Below, in pieces: positions 9,357 through 16,946 of a stretch of DNA of 54,142 nt. Below the pieces are notes generated by a model. It did not search any database and was not told the origin of the DNA. It was given only the letters and a program-made list of their open reading frames with translations. The position numbers were made by a program, and so were the translations under genes. The stretch is taken from positions 1 to 54,142 of the forward strand of contig JACETR010000010.1 in assembly GCA_013911165.1 (NCBI GenBank), given 5' to 3'. Numbering within the stretch: position 1 is the stretch's first letter; every line of letters starts with the position of its first letter. This DNA is from Planctomycetota bacterium (GTDB taxonomy: Bacteria; Planctomycetota; UBA8108; UBA1146).

Positions 9357-9767
9357 TCAGCTCTGGAGATCTGCTTCAGGCTGATACGGTTTGGATGGTC
9401 CTGGAATTTCTGCCTCTGAACCGGTGATCCGGTTCTCGGAATCGACCCTCACCACCCGTGATTTGTACTCCCGGGCCTCGGCATCTTCCAATTCCACCCA
9501 ACTGGCGATGATGACCAGATCCCCCGGCTCGTTTTGGTGAGCTGCGGCCCCATTGATACAAATGGTTCCGGAGCCCGCTTCACCGGGCAGGGCGTAGGTC
9601 ACGATCCGGGTTCCCCGGGTGATGTTCCATATGTGCACCTGCTGGCCCGGCAGAATGTCTGCAGCCTCCAGCAGATCGGTATCGATGGAGACACTGCCCT
9701 CGTAATCGAGGTCTGCCCCAGTGACCGTTGCACGGTGTATTTTTGAATGCAGAAGGGTTCGCCGCAT
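9357..9767 (-). CDS. panD: Aspartate 1-decarboxylase proenzyme (pyruvoyl enzyme)
   Basis: Encodes 136 residues starting [20 protein letters not shown]. The self-cleavage site is intact: YEGSVSID places Gly24-Ser25 exactly where the chain splits to make the pyruvoyl cofactor. Lys9, the [14 protein letters not shown] segment and INGAAAH are also conserved. The enzyme converts aspartate to beta-alanine, a precursor of pantothenate and CoA. I use the ATG at 9767, because the 19 residues added by the ORF-track start at 9824 are not family-like. The C-terminus carries about 20 extra residues ([12 protein letters not shown]). It sits directly upstream of hcrC in the same orientation and divergent from boxC. 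No other pantothenate gene is in the window, so its placement in an aromatic-CoA island is notable. Confidence 0.88.
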   Translation of the reverse strand: MRRTLLHSKIHRATVTGADLDYEGSVSIDTDLLEAADILPGQQVHIWNITRGTRIVTYALPGEAGSGTICINGAAAHQNEPGDLVIIASWVELEDAEAREYKSRVVRVDSENRITGSEAEIPGPSKPYQPEADLQS

Positions 9768-9869
9768 GGCGCGAATCCATCCTTTCCCGGCCAGAAAAAC
9801 CTCCGGCCAACGGTCCTGAATCATATCCCAAGGCTACCCATCGCCTCCAGCAAATCGTATCACCAGAGC

Positions 9870-11720
9870 ATGTCCAAGAATCCCGCCTCCGAGGCGACCG
9901 TAAAGGTTGCCACCCATGTCCCATTCATGCAGGATGGGGGGTCTACGACCGGAAATCCGGATTCCGCCCAAACGGGAGGCGCCGGACAACAGACTACGCC
10001 CGATTCGTCCCTCCAAAGTGGGATGACCCCGGCGATGTCTCCGGGCAATGACCAAATGGACATGGACCAGGAAAGGGACCACGCCATGGACAACATTTCC
10101 CTGCAGACCCACCCGTCTCAGTACCGTCATTGGCAGATCGAGAAAAATGGGCAGGAGATGCGGGTCAACATGAATGTGAACCCGAATCACCCCCTCAGAG
10201 AAGGCTACGAACTGAAGTTGAACTCCTACGATCTGGGAGTCGACATCGAGTTGGCAGACATCGTCCGCAGACTGCGCTTCGAACACCCGGAGATCACCTC
10301 TCTGGTGGTCAGCAGTGCCCATGAACAGGTCTTCTGTGCGGGCGCCAACATCCATATGCTCGGAGTTTCCACTCACGGCTGGAAAGTGAACTTCTGCAAG
10401 TTCACCAACGAGACCCGGTGCGAACTGGAAGACTGGGCAGAACAAGCGGATGTTGCGACCGTTTGCGCCATCACTGGCCCCTGTGCCGGAGGTGGATACG
10501 AATTGGCTCTCGCCTGCGAGGAGATCTGGCTCGTCGACGATGGAAACAGTGCCGTCAGTCTCCCGGAGACACCCCTTCTTGGAGTGCTTCCCGGTACCGG
10601 AGGCCTGACCCGTCTCGTCGACAAACGCAAGGTCCGCCGTGATCGTGCCGACGTCTTCTGTACCCTTGCCGAGGGCTTCAAGGGCAAGAAAGCCCTCAAC
10701 TGGAGACTGGTCGATGCCATCGCTCCCAAGTCCAAGTTCAATGACAAACTTGCAGAACATCTCGTATCCCACAGGGAGCAACGCCCCGGTCGTGCTGACC
10801 GCAAGGGTATCGCTCTGGGTGAGATCCCCTTCGTCGATGAAGATAACGTTCGCAAGTACTCCACCTTGAACGTCACCTACGAAAATGATCGTCGCACTGC
10901 CAAGCTGGAGATTCAGGTTCCTTCCGCAGAAGGTGCCCCTTCCACCGTTGAAGAGATTCATGCCGCTGGTGACCAGTTCTGGCCACTGAAATTTGCCCGG
11001 GAGCTGGAAGACGCCATCCTCGATTTGAGGGTGAATCGTCACGACACCGGCCTGGTGTTGCTGAGCACCCAGGGCAATCTGGACGACATCAAGGCGTGGG
11101 ATCAGATCCTCATCAATCATCAGGGAGACTGGCTCGTCGACCAAATCACCTACCTGATGAGCCACGTGATCCAGCGTGTCGAAAGAACCTCCTGCAGTTT
11201 CTTTGCGTTGATCGAGAACGGATCCTGCTTCGGTGGATCTCTTCTCGAACTGGCCCTCGCCTGCGATCGCCTCTACATGCTGGACGAAGACGGGATCGAG
11301 ATTCAGCGTTCACCGATGAATGAGGGACTGCTGCCGATGACGACCGGCATCACCCGTCACGCTTGCCGACTCCTCGGCGAAGAAGAACTCTGCGCCAACA
11401 GTCAGGGCAATTTTGATCGCCTGGACGCCACAGACGCCGAGGAAATGGGCCTGATTACCGAGGCCCTTGACGAATTTGATTTTGAAGACATGGTTCCCGT
11501 GGCCATCGATGAGCGAGTCAGTCTTTCGCCCGACTCCCTCACCGGCATGGAAGCCAATCTGAGATTCGCTGGACCGGAGAATATGGAAAGCAAAGTCTTC
11601 GGTCGTTTGAGCGCATGGCAAAACTGGATTTTCATCAGACCCAATGCAACTGGACCGAATGGAGCCTTGACCCTGTACGGACGCCCGGAGAGACCGGAGT
11701 TCGCATGGGACAGGGTTTGA
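9870..11720 (+). CDS. boxC: Benzoyl-CoA-dihydrodiol lyase (2,3-epoxybenzoyl-CoA dihydrolase)
   Basis: Encodes up to 616 residues. The protein is a double crotonase-fold enzyme: the first module has LRFEHPEITSLVVSSA, FCAGANIHMLG, WKVNFCKFTNETR and CAGGGYELALACEEIW; the second has GSCFGGSLLELALACDR. In the box pathway it hydrolytically opens 2,3-epoxybenzoyl-CoA to 3,4-dehydroadipyl-CoA semialdehyde and formate. The start is uncertain. The family core begins at YRHW, just after an ATG at 10086 that has AGGAAAGGG eight bases upstream and would give 544 residues. The open frame from 9870 (MSKNPASEATVK) adds 72 low-complexity residues rich in G, S, T, Q and D whose codon use looks coding, so I keep it provisionally. 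boxB follows after 13 bases, so the two form an operon divergent from panD-hcrCAB. Confidence 0.88.
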   Translation: MSKNPASEATVKVATHVPFMQDGGSTTGNPDSAQTGGAGQQTTPDSSLQSGMTPAMSPGNDQMDMDQERDHAMDNISLQTHPSQYRHWQIEKNGQEMRVNMNVNPNHPLREGYELKLNSYDLGVDIELADIVRRLRFEHPEITSLVVSSAHEQVFCAGANIHMLGVSTHGWKVNFCKFTNETRCELEDWAEQADVATVCAITGPCAGGGYELALACEEIWLVDDGNSAVSLPETPLLGVLPGTGGLTRLVDKRKVRRDRADVFCTLAEGFKGKKALNWRLVDAIAPKSKFNDKLAEHLVSHREQRPGRADRKGIALGEIPFVDEDNVRKYSTLNVTYENDRRTAKLEIQVPSAEGAPSTVEEIHAAGDQFWPLKFARELEDAILDLRVNRHDTGLVLLSTQGNLDDIKAWDQILINHQGDWLVDQITYLMSHVIQRVERTSCSFFALIENGSCFGGSLLELALACDRLYMLDEDGIEIQRSPMNEGLLPMTTGITRHACRLLGEEELCANSQGNFDRLDATDAEEMGLITEALDEFDFEDMVPVAIDERVSLSPDSLTGMEANLRFAGPENMESKVFGRLSAWQNWIFIRPNATGPNGALTLYGRPERPEFAWDRV

Positions 11721-11733
11721 ACGGGGGACTTAC

Positions 11734-13149
11734 ATGAGCAAGGTAGATCAGAACGGCAAGATTCCGAATAACGTCGATCTCTCGAGCGACAAGCGTTTGC
11801 AGCGCGCTCTGGAGCATTGGCTGCCCCTCTACATGGAGTGGTGGAATGACATGGGACCTGTCGGTTTCCAGTCGAAAGATATCTACCTGCGGACCGCCGT
11901 CTCCGTGGAAGCGGGTGGCTGGGCCAACTTTGACTACGTCAAAATGCCCGACTACCGCTGGGGTATTTTCCTCGCTCCCGATGGTGACAGCCAACGCACC
12001 ATCGGCTTTGGCGACCACTACGGCAAGCCGACCTGGAAAGAGATTCCCGGTGAATACCGCGGAAACCTCCGCCGCATCATCGTGACCCAGGCGGATACCG
12101 AGCCCGCGTCTGTGGAGCAGCAAAGATACCTGGGCAGCATTGCACCGTCCCTCTACGACATGCGTAACCTTTTCCAGGTCAATGTGGAAGAAGGTCGCCA
12201 CCTGTGGGCGATGGTCTACCTGCTCTTCCGGTTCTTTGGCAAGGACGGTCGCGACGAGGCGGAAGAGTTGCTTAGCCGCCGCAGTGGTGACGAGGACAAG
12301 CCGAGGATTCTCAATGCTTTCAACGAGCCTTGTGACCACTGGCTCTCCTTCTTCAGCTTCACCCACTTCACCGACCGCGATGGCAAGTTCCAGTTGGCCT
12401 CGCTGGCAGAAAGTGGATTTGAGCCTTTGGCGAGAACCTGCGAGTTCATGCTGACCGAGGAAGCCCACCACCTCTTCGTGGGTGAGACCGGGATCGACCG
12501 AATCATCAAACGAAGCGCTGAGTTGACCAAGGAAACAGACGGTCAGGCGGAAACTGCCGGCGGTATTCCGCTGGACATGATCCAGAGATCTATCAACTAC
12601 TGGTTCAGCTACAGTCTCGATCTCTTCGGTGGCGAGATCTCCTCCAACGCAGCCAACTTCTTTGGAGAAGGCCTCAAGGGCCGCTTCAAGGAGCCGGGCC
12701 GCTACGAAGATCACATCATGAAGGACGGCATCAAGGTAATCCCCATCGTCAAAAATGGCGTGGTCGTCGAGGAAGAGATGCCCTACCGGAATACACTCAA
12801 TGAAGTGCTCCGCGAGGAATACATCGCCGACTGCGAAAGGGCTCTTCGCAAATGGAATCGCACTCTTGAGAAGAGCGGACTCGACACTCGCTTCAAGTTG
12901 CCGAACCGCCGATTCCATCGAGCACAGGGAATCTATTCCGATCACCACTTCGATCCGGAAGGAAACCTCATCACTGAGGAAGAGTTCCGCGCCAACATGC
13001 ACATCTGGATGCTGAATACCGAGGACAATGACTACCTGAAGTCGATCATGCACCCCGTCACCGAACCGGGAAAAATGGCCAACTGGATCGCCCCGCCTTC
13101 AAGGGGAATTAATGGTCAGGCTGTCGAGTTCGAATACGTCCGCCTGTAA
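11734..13149 (+). CDS. boxB: Benzoyl-CoA 2,3-epoxidase (oxygenase component)
   Basis: Encodes 471 residues, the full family length. This soluble class of di-iron oxygenase epoxidises benzoyl-CoA at carbons 2 and 3 using O2 and electrons from the reductase BoxA. Di-iron ligands can be read as E123, E153-x-x-H156 (VNVEEGRHLW), D214 (HFTDRDG) and E243-x-x-H246 (LTEEAHHLF), each shifted by three from the positions I recall for the Azoarcus enzyme. The WFSYSLDLFGGEISSNAANF region is also family-like. A GGGGGA lies upstream of the ATG. No boxA reductase gene is visible, so electrons must come from a gene elsewhere or from another ferredoxin system. A perfect 15-bp hairpin terminator follows 22 bases after the stop. 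Confidence 0.93.
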   Translation: MSKVDQNGKIPNNVDLSSDKRLQRALEHWLPLYMEWWNDMGPVGFQSKDIYLRTAVSVEAGGWANFDYVKMPDYRWGIFLAPDGDSQRTIGFGDHYGKPTWKEIPGEYRGNLRRIIVTQADTEPASVEQQRYLGSIAPSLYDMRNLFQVNVEEGRHLWAMVYLLFRFFGKDGRDEAEELLSRRSGDEDKPRILNAFNEPCDHWLSFFSFTHFTDRDGKFQLASLAESGFEPLARTCEFMLTEEAHHLFVGETGIDRIIKRSAELTKETDGQAETAGGIPLDMIQRSINYWFSYSLDLFGGEISSNAANFFGEGLKGRFKEPGRYEDHIMKDGIKVIPIVKNGVVVEEEMPYRNTLNEVLREEYIADCERALRKWNRTLEKSGLDTRFKLPNRRFHRAQGIYSDHHFDPEGNLITEEEFRANMHIWMLNTEDNDYLKSIMHPVTEPGKMANWIAPPSRGINGQAVEFEYVRL

Positions 13150-13171
13150 GAACCATTTCAGGCAACACAGC

Positions 13172-13214
13172 AAGAGCCCGCAGATCGAGACGATCTGCGG
13201 GCTCTTCTTCTTTT
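13172..13214 (+). terminator. Rho-independent terminator after boxB
   Basis: A perfect 15-bp stem (AAGAGCCCGCAGATC paired with its complement) closes a GAGAC loop and is followed by CTTCTTTT. It lies between the convergent boxB and nagZ stops; the T tract points to plus-strand use. Confidence 0.85.
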
Positions 13215-13225
13215 GATTCAACAGG

Positions 13226-14758
13226 TCAATTTCCGATGGGCTGACCGGAACCCGGAGGGATCTCCCCCCTCAATACCTCTGAAAGGGTTTTCAGATGCAA
13301 GGGACGAGCCCCATGGGCACAGAGGACAGAGAGATTGTCCGCTTCTGGCATGGCGACCAAATCCCTGGAATCGTCGAGGAGCAGAACCACCAGAGAATCC
13401 AGACTCTTTGCAAGTGCTTCGAGGACTTCACGGTAACGGGAGTCGAGCCGTGCACCCTGAAGCGCGAGGAGAAGATTCTCTTCTGTCATAAGTTCATTCT
13501 CGGCAGACGCCAATCTGGCTAATTGTTCAGGGGAATCGAAGCGCAGCGTCCTCGATACCATGGGCAGTTCATGTGCCAGCAGATCCAGTTCGGCAGAAGA
13601 TCTGGAATCCTCCACAGGGCTATGGCTGAACTGTTCCGGCACCACCAGACTCCAGCCTCCAGTGAGTGGCGTCTCCGGAAGACGGCCCTGAAGCAGACTG
13701 ACTCCCCCACGACAGATCTTTCGGGCGACTTCTTCACCGGTCAGAAGCGGAATTGGCTTCGGACTATCTGCAGGGATCTCCGTGGCCGCAGCCAGAGCAG
13801 AGATTCTCTGCAGACTTTGCAAATGCGGAGCGGATTCATCCTCAATCTCTTTCTCAATCCGGTGATGGATTGCGCGCTGCAAGTCGGGAGTATGACTGAC
13901 CAGAAGAACATCATGCCCGGCCGCCATCGCCCCCTTGGCCACTTCTTCAGGTGAAAGCCCGGAAACACCACCCATCTCGAGACAATCCGTCATCACTACC
14001 CCGGAGAACTTCAAGCCCGACCTCAGGTGGTTCACCGCTCTCGACGAGATGGTCACAGGCAAATCGGCATCGAGGGCTCGGGCGATGACGTGACTCGTCA
14101 TCACGATGGATGCCCCGGCTTCCTCTGCCCCACCAAAAGGAATCAGGTCTGAAGCACTCTCTTCCGGATCGGTCGCGGGCAATCCGAAATGGGGATCGAC
14201 CGTCACCCGTCCAAGTCCCGGAAAGTGTTTCCAGCAATCCCGCACTCCAGCAGATCGCATTCCTCTTCCGAGAGCACTGGCCAAAGCCAGAGCACGCTGG
14301 GGGTCAGAACCAAACGAGCGTGAGCCAATCCCTCTTGAATGGGGAGAAGCAACCAGGTCTATGCAGGGAGCCAGATTGATATCAATCCCCAGCTCGAGCA
14401 ATTCCATGCCGGTATGCCAACCCTGTGCAAATGCCAACTCGAGGGCGACCTCGGGGTCACTGCAGGCCAGAGATCCAAGAGCCATGTTTCCCGGGAAAAA
14501 GGTGATCCCGTCGGGAAAGCGGACGACTCTTCCCCCCTCCTGGTCGATACAAATGTGAAGAGATTCCCCAGCCCATTTCCGCAGGTCCCGAGTCAGCCTC
14601 CTGACCTGGTCAGCGGAATCGATGTTTCTCCTGAAGAGGATAATTCCACCGGGCTTCAGCTCCTGCAAAAGCTCGATCGTAGCGGAGTCCAGTTCCGTGG
14701 AGGGGATACCGATCCAGAGTCGCTGTCCTGCGCATTGGGGATCCTGATAATTGATCAT
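13226..14758 (-). CDS. nagZ: Glycoside hydrolase family 3, beta-N-acetylglucosaminidase NagZ-like
   Basis: Encodes 510 residues. The first ~340 form a GH3 TIM barrel: LKPGGIILFRRNI, CIDQEGGRVVRFP, NLAPCIDL, the NagZ-type acid/base loop KHFPGLGRVTVDPH and the nucleophile motif VVMTDCLEMGGVSG. The KHFPG(x)G..DPH arrangement is characteristic of NagZ-type N-acetylhexosaminidases, which release GlcNAc in cell-wall turnover. About 170 further residues follow with no recognisable motif; longer NagZ homologues with an extra C-terminal domain are known. No signal peptide is evident, so the protein is probably cytoplasmic, which fits muropeptide recycling. The gene is convergent with boxB across a terminator and divergent from the HEAT-repeat gene. 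Substrate is inferred from the family. Confidence 0.85.
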   Translation of the reverse strand: MINYQDPQCAGQRLWIGIPSTELDSATIELLQELKPGGIILFRRNIDSADQVRRLTRDLRKWAGESLHICIDQEGGRVVRFPDGITFFPGNMALGSLACSDPEVALELAFAQGWHTGMELLELGIDINLAPCIDLVASPHSRGIGSRSFGSDPQRALALASALGRGMRSAGVRDCWKHFPGLGRVTVDPHFGLPATDPEESASDLIPFGGAEEAGASIVMTSHVIARALDADLPVTISSRAVNHLRSGLKFSGVVMTDCLEMGGVSGLSPEEVAKGAMAAGHDVLLVSHTPDLQRAIHHRIEKEIEDESAPHLQSLQRISALAAATEIPADSPKPIPLLTGEEVARKICRGGVSLLQGRLPETPLTGGWSLVVPEQFSHSPVEDSRSSAELDLLAHELPMVSRTLRFDSPEQLARLASAENELMTEENLLLALQGARLDSRYREVLEALAKSLDSLVVLLLDDSRDLVAMPEADNLSVLCAHGARPLHLKTLSEVLRGEIPPGSGQPIGN

Positions 14759-14866
14759 GGGTGAAGAATATCCGCTCCCGAGAATGGAATCAGCAACGTC
14801 CCCTGCAAATTGGCCGAGAAGCAGGTGTGACTGGCCATCGCCCCCGTGAGAAGGGACAATAAGAGT

Positions 14867-15652
14867 ATGAATGAATCACTGCCATCTTCACTGGATCCGC
14901 GACTGGCCAATCTTTTCTTGGGAGACCTGGACGAGGTCACCGAAGCCTGCATCCAGTTGATCAACACCGTCTTTGATGATCCTGAACTTGAACAGTCGAT
15001 GATCGAGCGAATCCAGCAACTGATCGATGACGAAGAAGGATTCCTCCCCGGAGAATTATGCATGGCACTGATTCTCGGGGAACTGCGTAGCGCTCCAGCC
15101 ACTCCCGTCTTTCTGCAGGCTTTGAGGGATGAGGATGAGATGCTCCAACGGATCTCCATTCGATCTCTTCAGCGAATCGGTGACCCTGCGTTTGAAGCGA
15201 TTCTGGAAATGCTGGAAGACCCCCAACTCGAGGGGGAAACCGCCTCTCTGGCGATTGAAGCCCTCGAAGGGATTTCACTTCACGAACTCCCCCAGCAAAG
15301 AACGGCCATTGAAGAGCGGCTGCGCAAAGATCTTTTCTCCCAACGACTCCCATTACCCAGACGGGAAGCGGCGGCGACTGCTTTGTCTCATTTGGGAATG
15401 GCGGATGCGATTGATTTGCTCGAAGAGGTTTTGCAAAGGGATTTCCCCCACGGCAATGTGCTGATCGGGGAATCACTGGATGCATTGAAGGAAAATCCCG
15501 CAGGCCAGGGTGGAGTCGCCGAGGACCCCATCGAGAACGTTCTCGGTTGGCTGGAGTTGGATCTTGTTCCGGGGGCGGAGTTTGAAATCGAACCGCTTCT
15601 CCCCGAGGGCAAAACCCCCCGGGAAGAAACAGATCTCAGTTTCGAGGATTAG
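14867..15652 (+). CDS. HEAT-repeat-like protein of unknown function
   Basis: Encodes 261 residues from the ATG at 14867 (MNESLPSSLDPRL), preferred to the GTG at 14846. It is acidic and almost entirely helical. Repeating units such as LILGELRSAPATPVFLQALRDED, ISIRSLQRIGDPAFEAILEML and EAAATALSHLGMADAIDLLEEVL follow the HEAT/PBS-lyase repeat pattern, in which paired helices build a protein-binding surface. No catalytic residues or signal peptide are visible. The C-terminal ~60 residues are proline/glutamate-rich and probably disordered. Its stop overlaps the convergent dehydrogenase stop by four bases, leaving no room for a terminator between them. The binding partner is unknown. Confidence 0.75.
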   Translation: MNESLPSSLDPRLANLFLGDLDEVTEACIQLINTVFDDPELEQSMIERIQQLIDDEEGFLPGELCMALILGELRSAPATPVFLQALRDEDEMLQRISIRSLQRIGDPAFEAILEMLEDPQLEGETASLAIEALEGISLHELPQQRTAIEERLRKDLFSQRLPLPRREAAATALSHLGMADAIDLLEEVLQRDFPHGNVLIGESLDALKENPAGQGGVAEDPIENVLGWLELDLVPGAEFEIEPLLPEGKTPREETDLSFED

Positions 15653-16719
15653 ACCTCTTCAAAGAACCACGGCTTCAGAACCTGAAGCCTGGACTCGTAG
15701 TCTTCCGGATCGAGCAGCCAGTTGGTGCTTGCCACCGAAGACAGCAGGCTGTTGCCATCCTGCGGAGTGAAACAGAAACCGGTGATCCAGCGGCCGTCGA
15801 CCACTGAGAGAGTCTCGTGCGGAATGACGGTCTGATTCAGAATCCTGCCGAAGAAACCGTGATCCCTGCCGAAACTGAACACCTGGTTGGCTGACTTCTT
15901 GTAAGTCACTGCGAGGCGATCATTCTCACGAATCAATTCCATCAACTGCTCCACAGAGGTGTCTTTTTCCACACGAATGCGGAATCTCAGGGTATGCATG
16001 TACTGCGAGTTGAGCTTCACTGCACTGGAATAAAGATTCTGATAACTGAGATTCATCGTCTTGAAGAGATGATGGGCGTCTCGCGCATGGTGAGTACCAA
16101 AAGACTCATCCTTGTGTTTGCCTACCTGAGGTGAAGGTGCGAAGCCGGCATCCTGACTGACGTCATTGGCCCTGCGCATGCAAACGAAGTCTGCAGAGAC
16201 AAGGTTTTGCGGTTCACGACCATTTTCCATCGCAAGGGTCTTGAGAATCGCCGCAAGATTGTGGGTATTGCAAGACACCACATGGAGGAAGCGGTCTTCG
16301 CCGGGAACGAGAGCCTCGTCATTGATCCCCCGGGCATACATCTTGCCGAAGCCAAACTCTGATCCCTGGGCAATGAATCCCTTGACCGATGATGCGGATT
16401 CATAGAATTCCGATTTGTTGGCCAAGCCTGCACCCGAAGGCGTACAGTCGATGACCACTGCAGATCGTTCGATGGCTTCGCGTGTCTCAAATTCTGCCTT
16501 GAGACCGAGTTTTTCAAATCCGGACATCGCCTCCTGGGAAGTGGAAAGCTTCGCACCACGATCCAGAAGTGTTTTGACTTTGGAACGGTCAGTGAAGAGC
16601 GGAGATCGCTTGTTGAAAGTGACCTCGTCGATGCCGAGTTTCTCTTTGAAATGACACAAGAGGCCGATGAGTGGCTCACCGATAGTTCCGGTGCCGACAA
16701 CATGAACAATTCTGGACAT
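15649..16719 (-). CDS. Type II (archaeal-type) glyceraldehyde-3-phosphate dehydrogenase-like protein
   Basis: Encodes 356 residues. It begins with a Rossmann nucleotide-binding loop, VVGTGTIGEPLIGLL. A probable catalytic cysteine lies at residue 150 in HVVSCNTHNLAAIL, matching the SCNT motif of GAPDHs. It is followed by FVCMRRANDVSQD and GTHHARDAHHL, which resemble the phosphate-binding RRA.D and SHH..D segments of the archaeal type II enzymes rather than bacterial GapA. If active it would oxidise glyceraldehyde-3-phosphate with NAD(P) to 1,3-bisphosphoglycerate. I rate the fold as likely but the substrate as uncertain, since related phosphorylating aldehyde dehydrogenases share this pattern. 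The gene stands alone, convergent with the HEAT-repeat gene; upstream lies a 17-bp bidirectional-looking terminator that belongs to the neighbouring lipoprotein gene. Confidence 0.65.
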   Translation of the reverse strand: MSRIVHVVGTGTIGEPLIGLLCHFKEKLGIDEVTFNKRSPLFTDRSKVKTLLDRGAKLSTSQEAMSGFEKLGLKAEFETREAIERSAVVIDCTPSGAGLANKSEFYESASSVKGFIAQGSEFGFGKMYARGINDEALVPGEDRFLHVVSCNTHNLAAILKTLAMENGREPQNLVSADFVCMRRANDVSQDAGFAPSPQVGKHKDESFGTHHARDAHHLFKTMNLSYQNLYSSAVKLNSQYMHTLRFRIRVEKDTSVEQLMELIRENDRLAVTYKKSANQVFSFGRDHGFFGRILNQTVIPHETLSVVDGRWITGFCFTPQDGNSLLSSVASTNWLLDPEDYESRLQVLKPWFFEEV

Positions 16720-16890
16720 TGTTCCCCCTGAAAATCAGACGGTTCAACCACTGGGCCAACGTGACACCGGGGAAGATCCGATTCGTTTCATTCTATAAGT
16801 CGCTTCAGGGAGGTGCGACCACTGTCGAAGGCAAAGGCAAAAATAACGACCAAAGAGGAACATCTCCGTTTTCTGCCCGTTCCAGCGCAA

Positions 16891-16928
16891 AAAAAGGGCC
16901 CCGGTGAGTGATCACCGGGGCCCTTTTT
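16891..16928 (-). terminator. Strong hairpin terminator after the glycine-rich lipoprotein gene
   Basis: A perfect 17-bp stem (AAAAAGGGCCCCGGTGA and complement) closes a GTGA loop. T tracts flank it on both strands, so it could work in either direction. It lies 18 bases beyond the stop of the minus-strand gene at 16947. Confidence 0.85.
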
Positions 16929-16946
16929 ACTGCTCAATAATCCCGA

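Noticed and set aside
9834-13053. Long minus-strand ORFs of 443 and 472 aa (9834-11165 and 11635-13053) opposite boxC and boxB
   Set aside because: They are antisense shadows of strongly recognised genes and show no domain, signal peptide or family resemblance.
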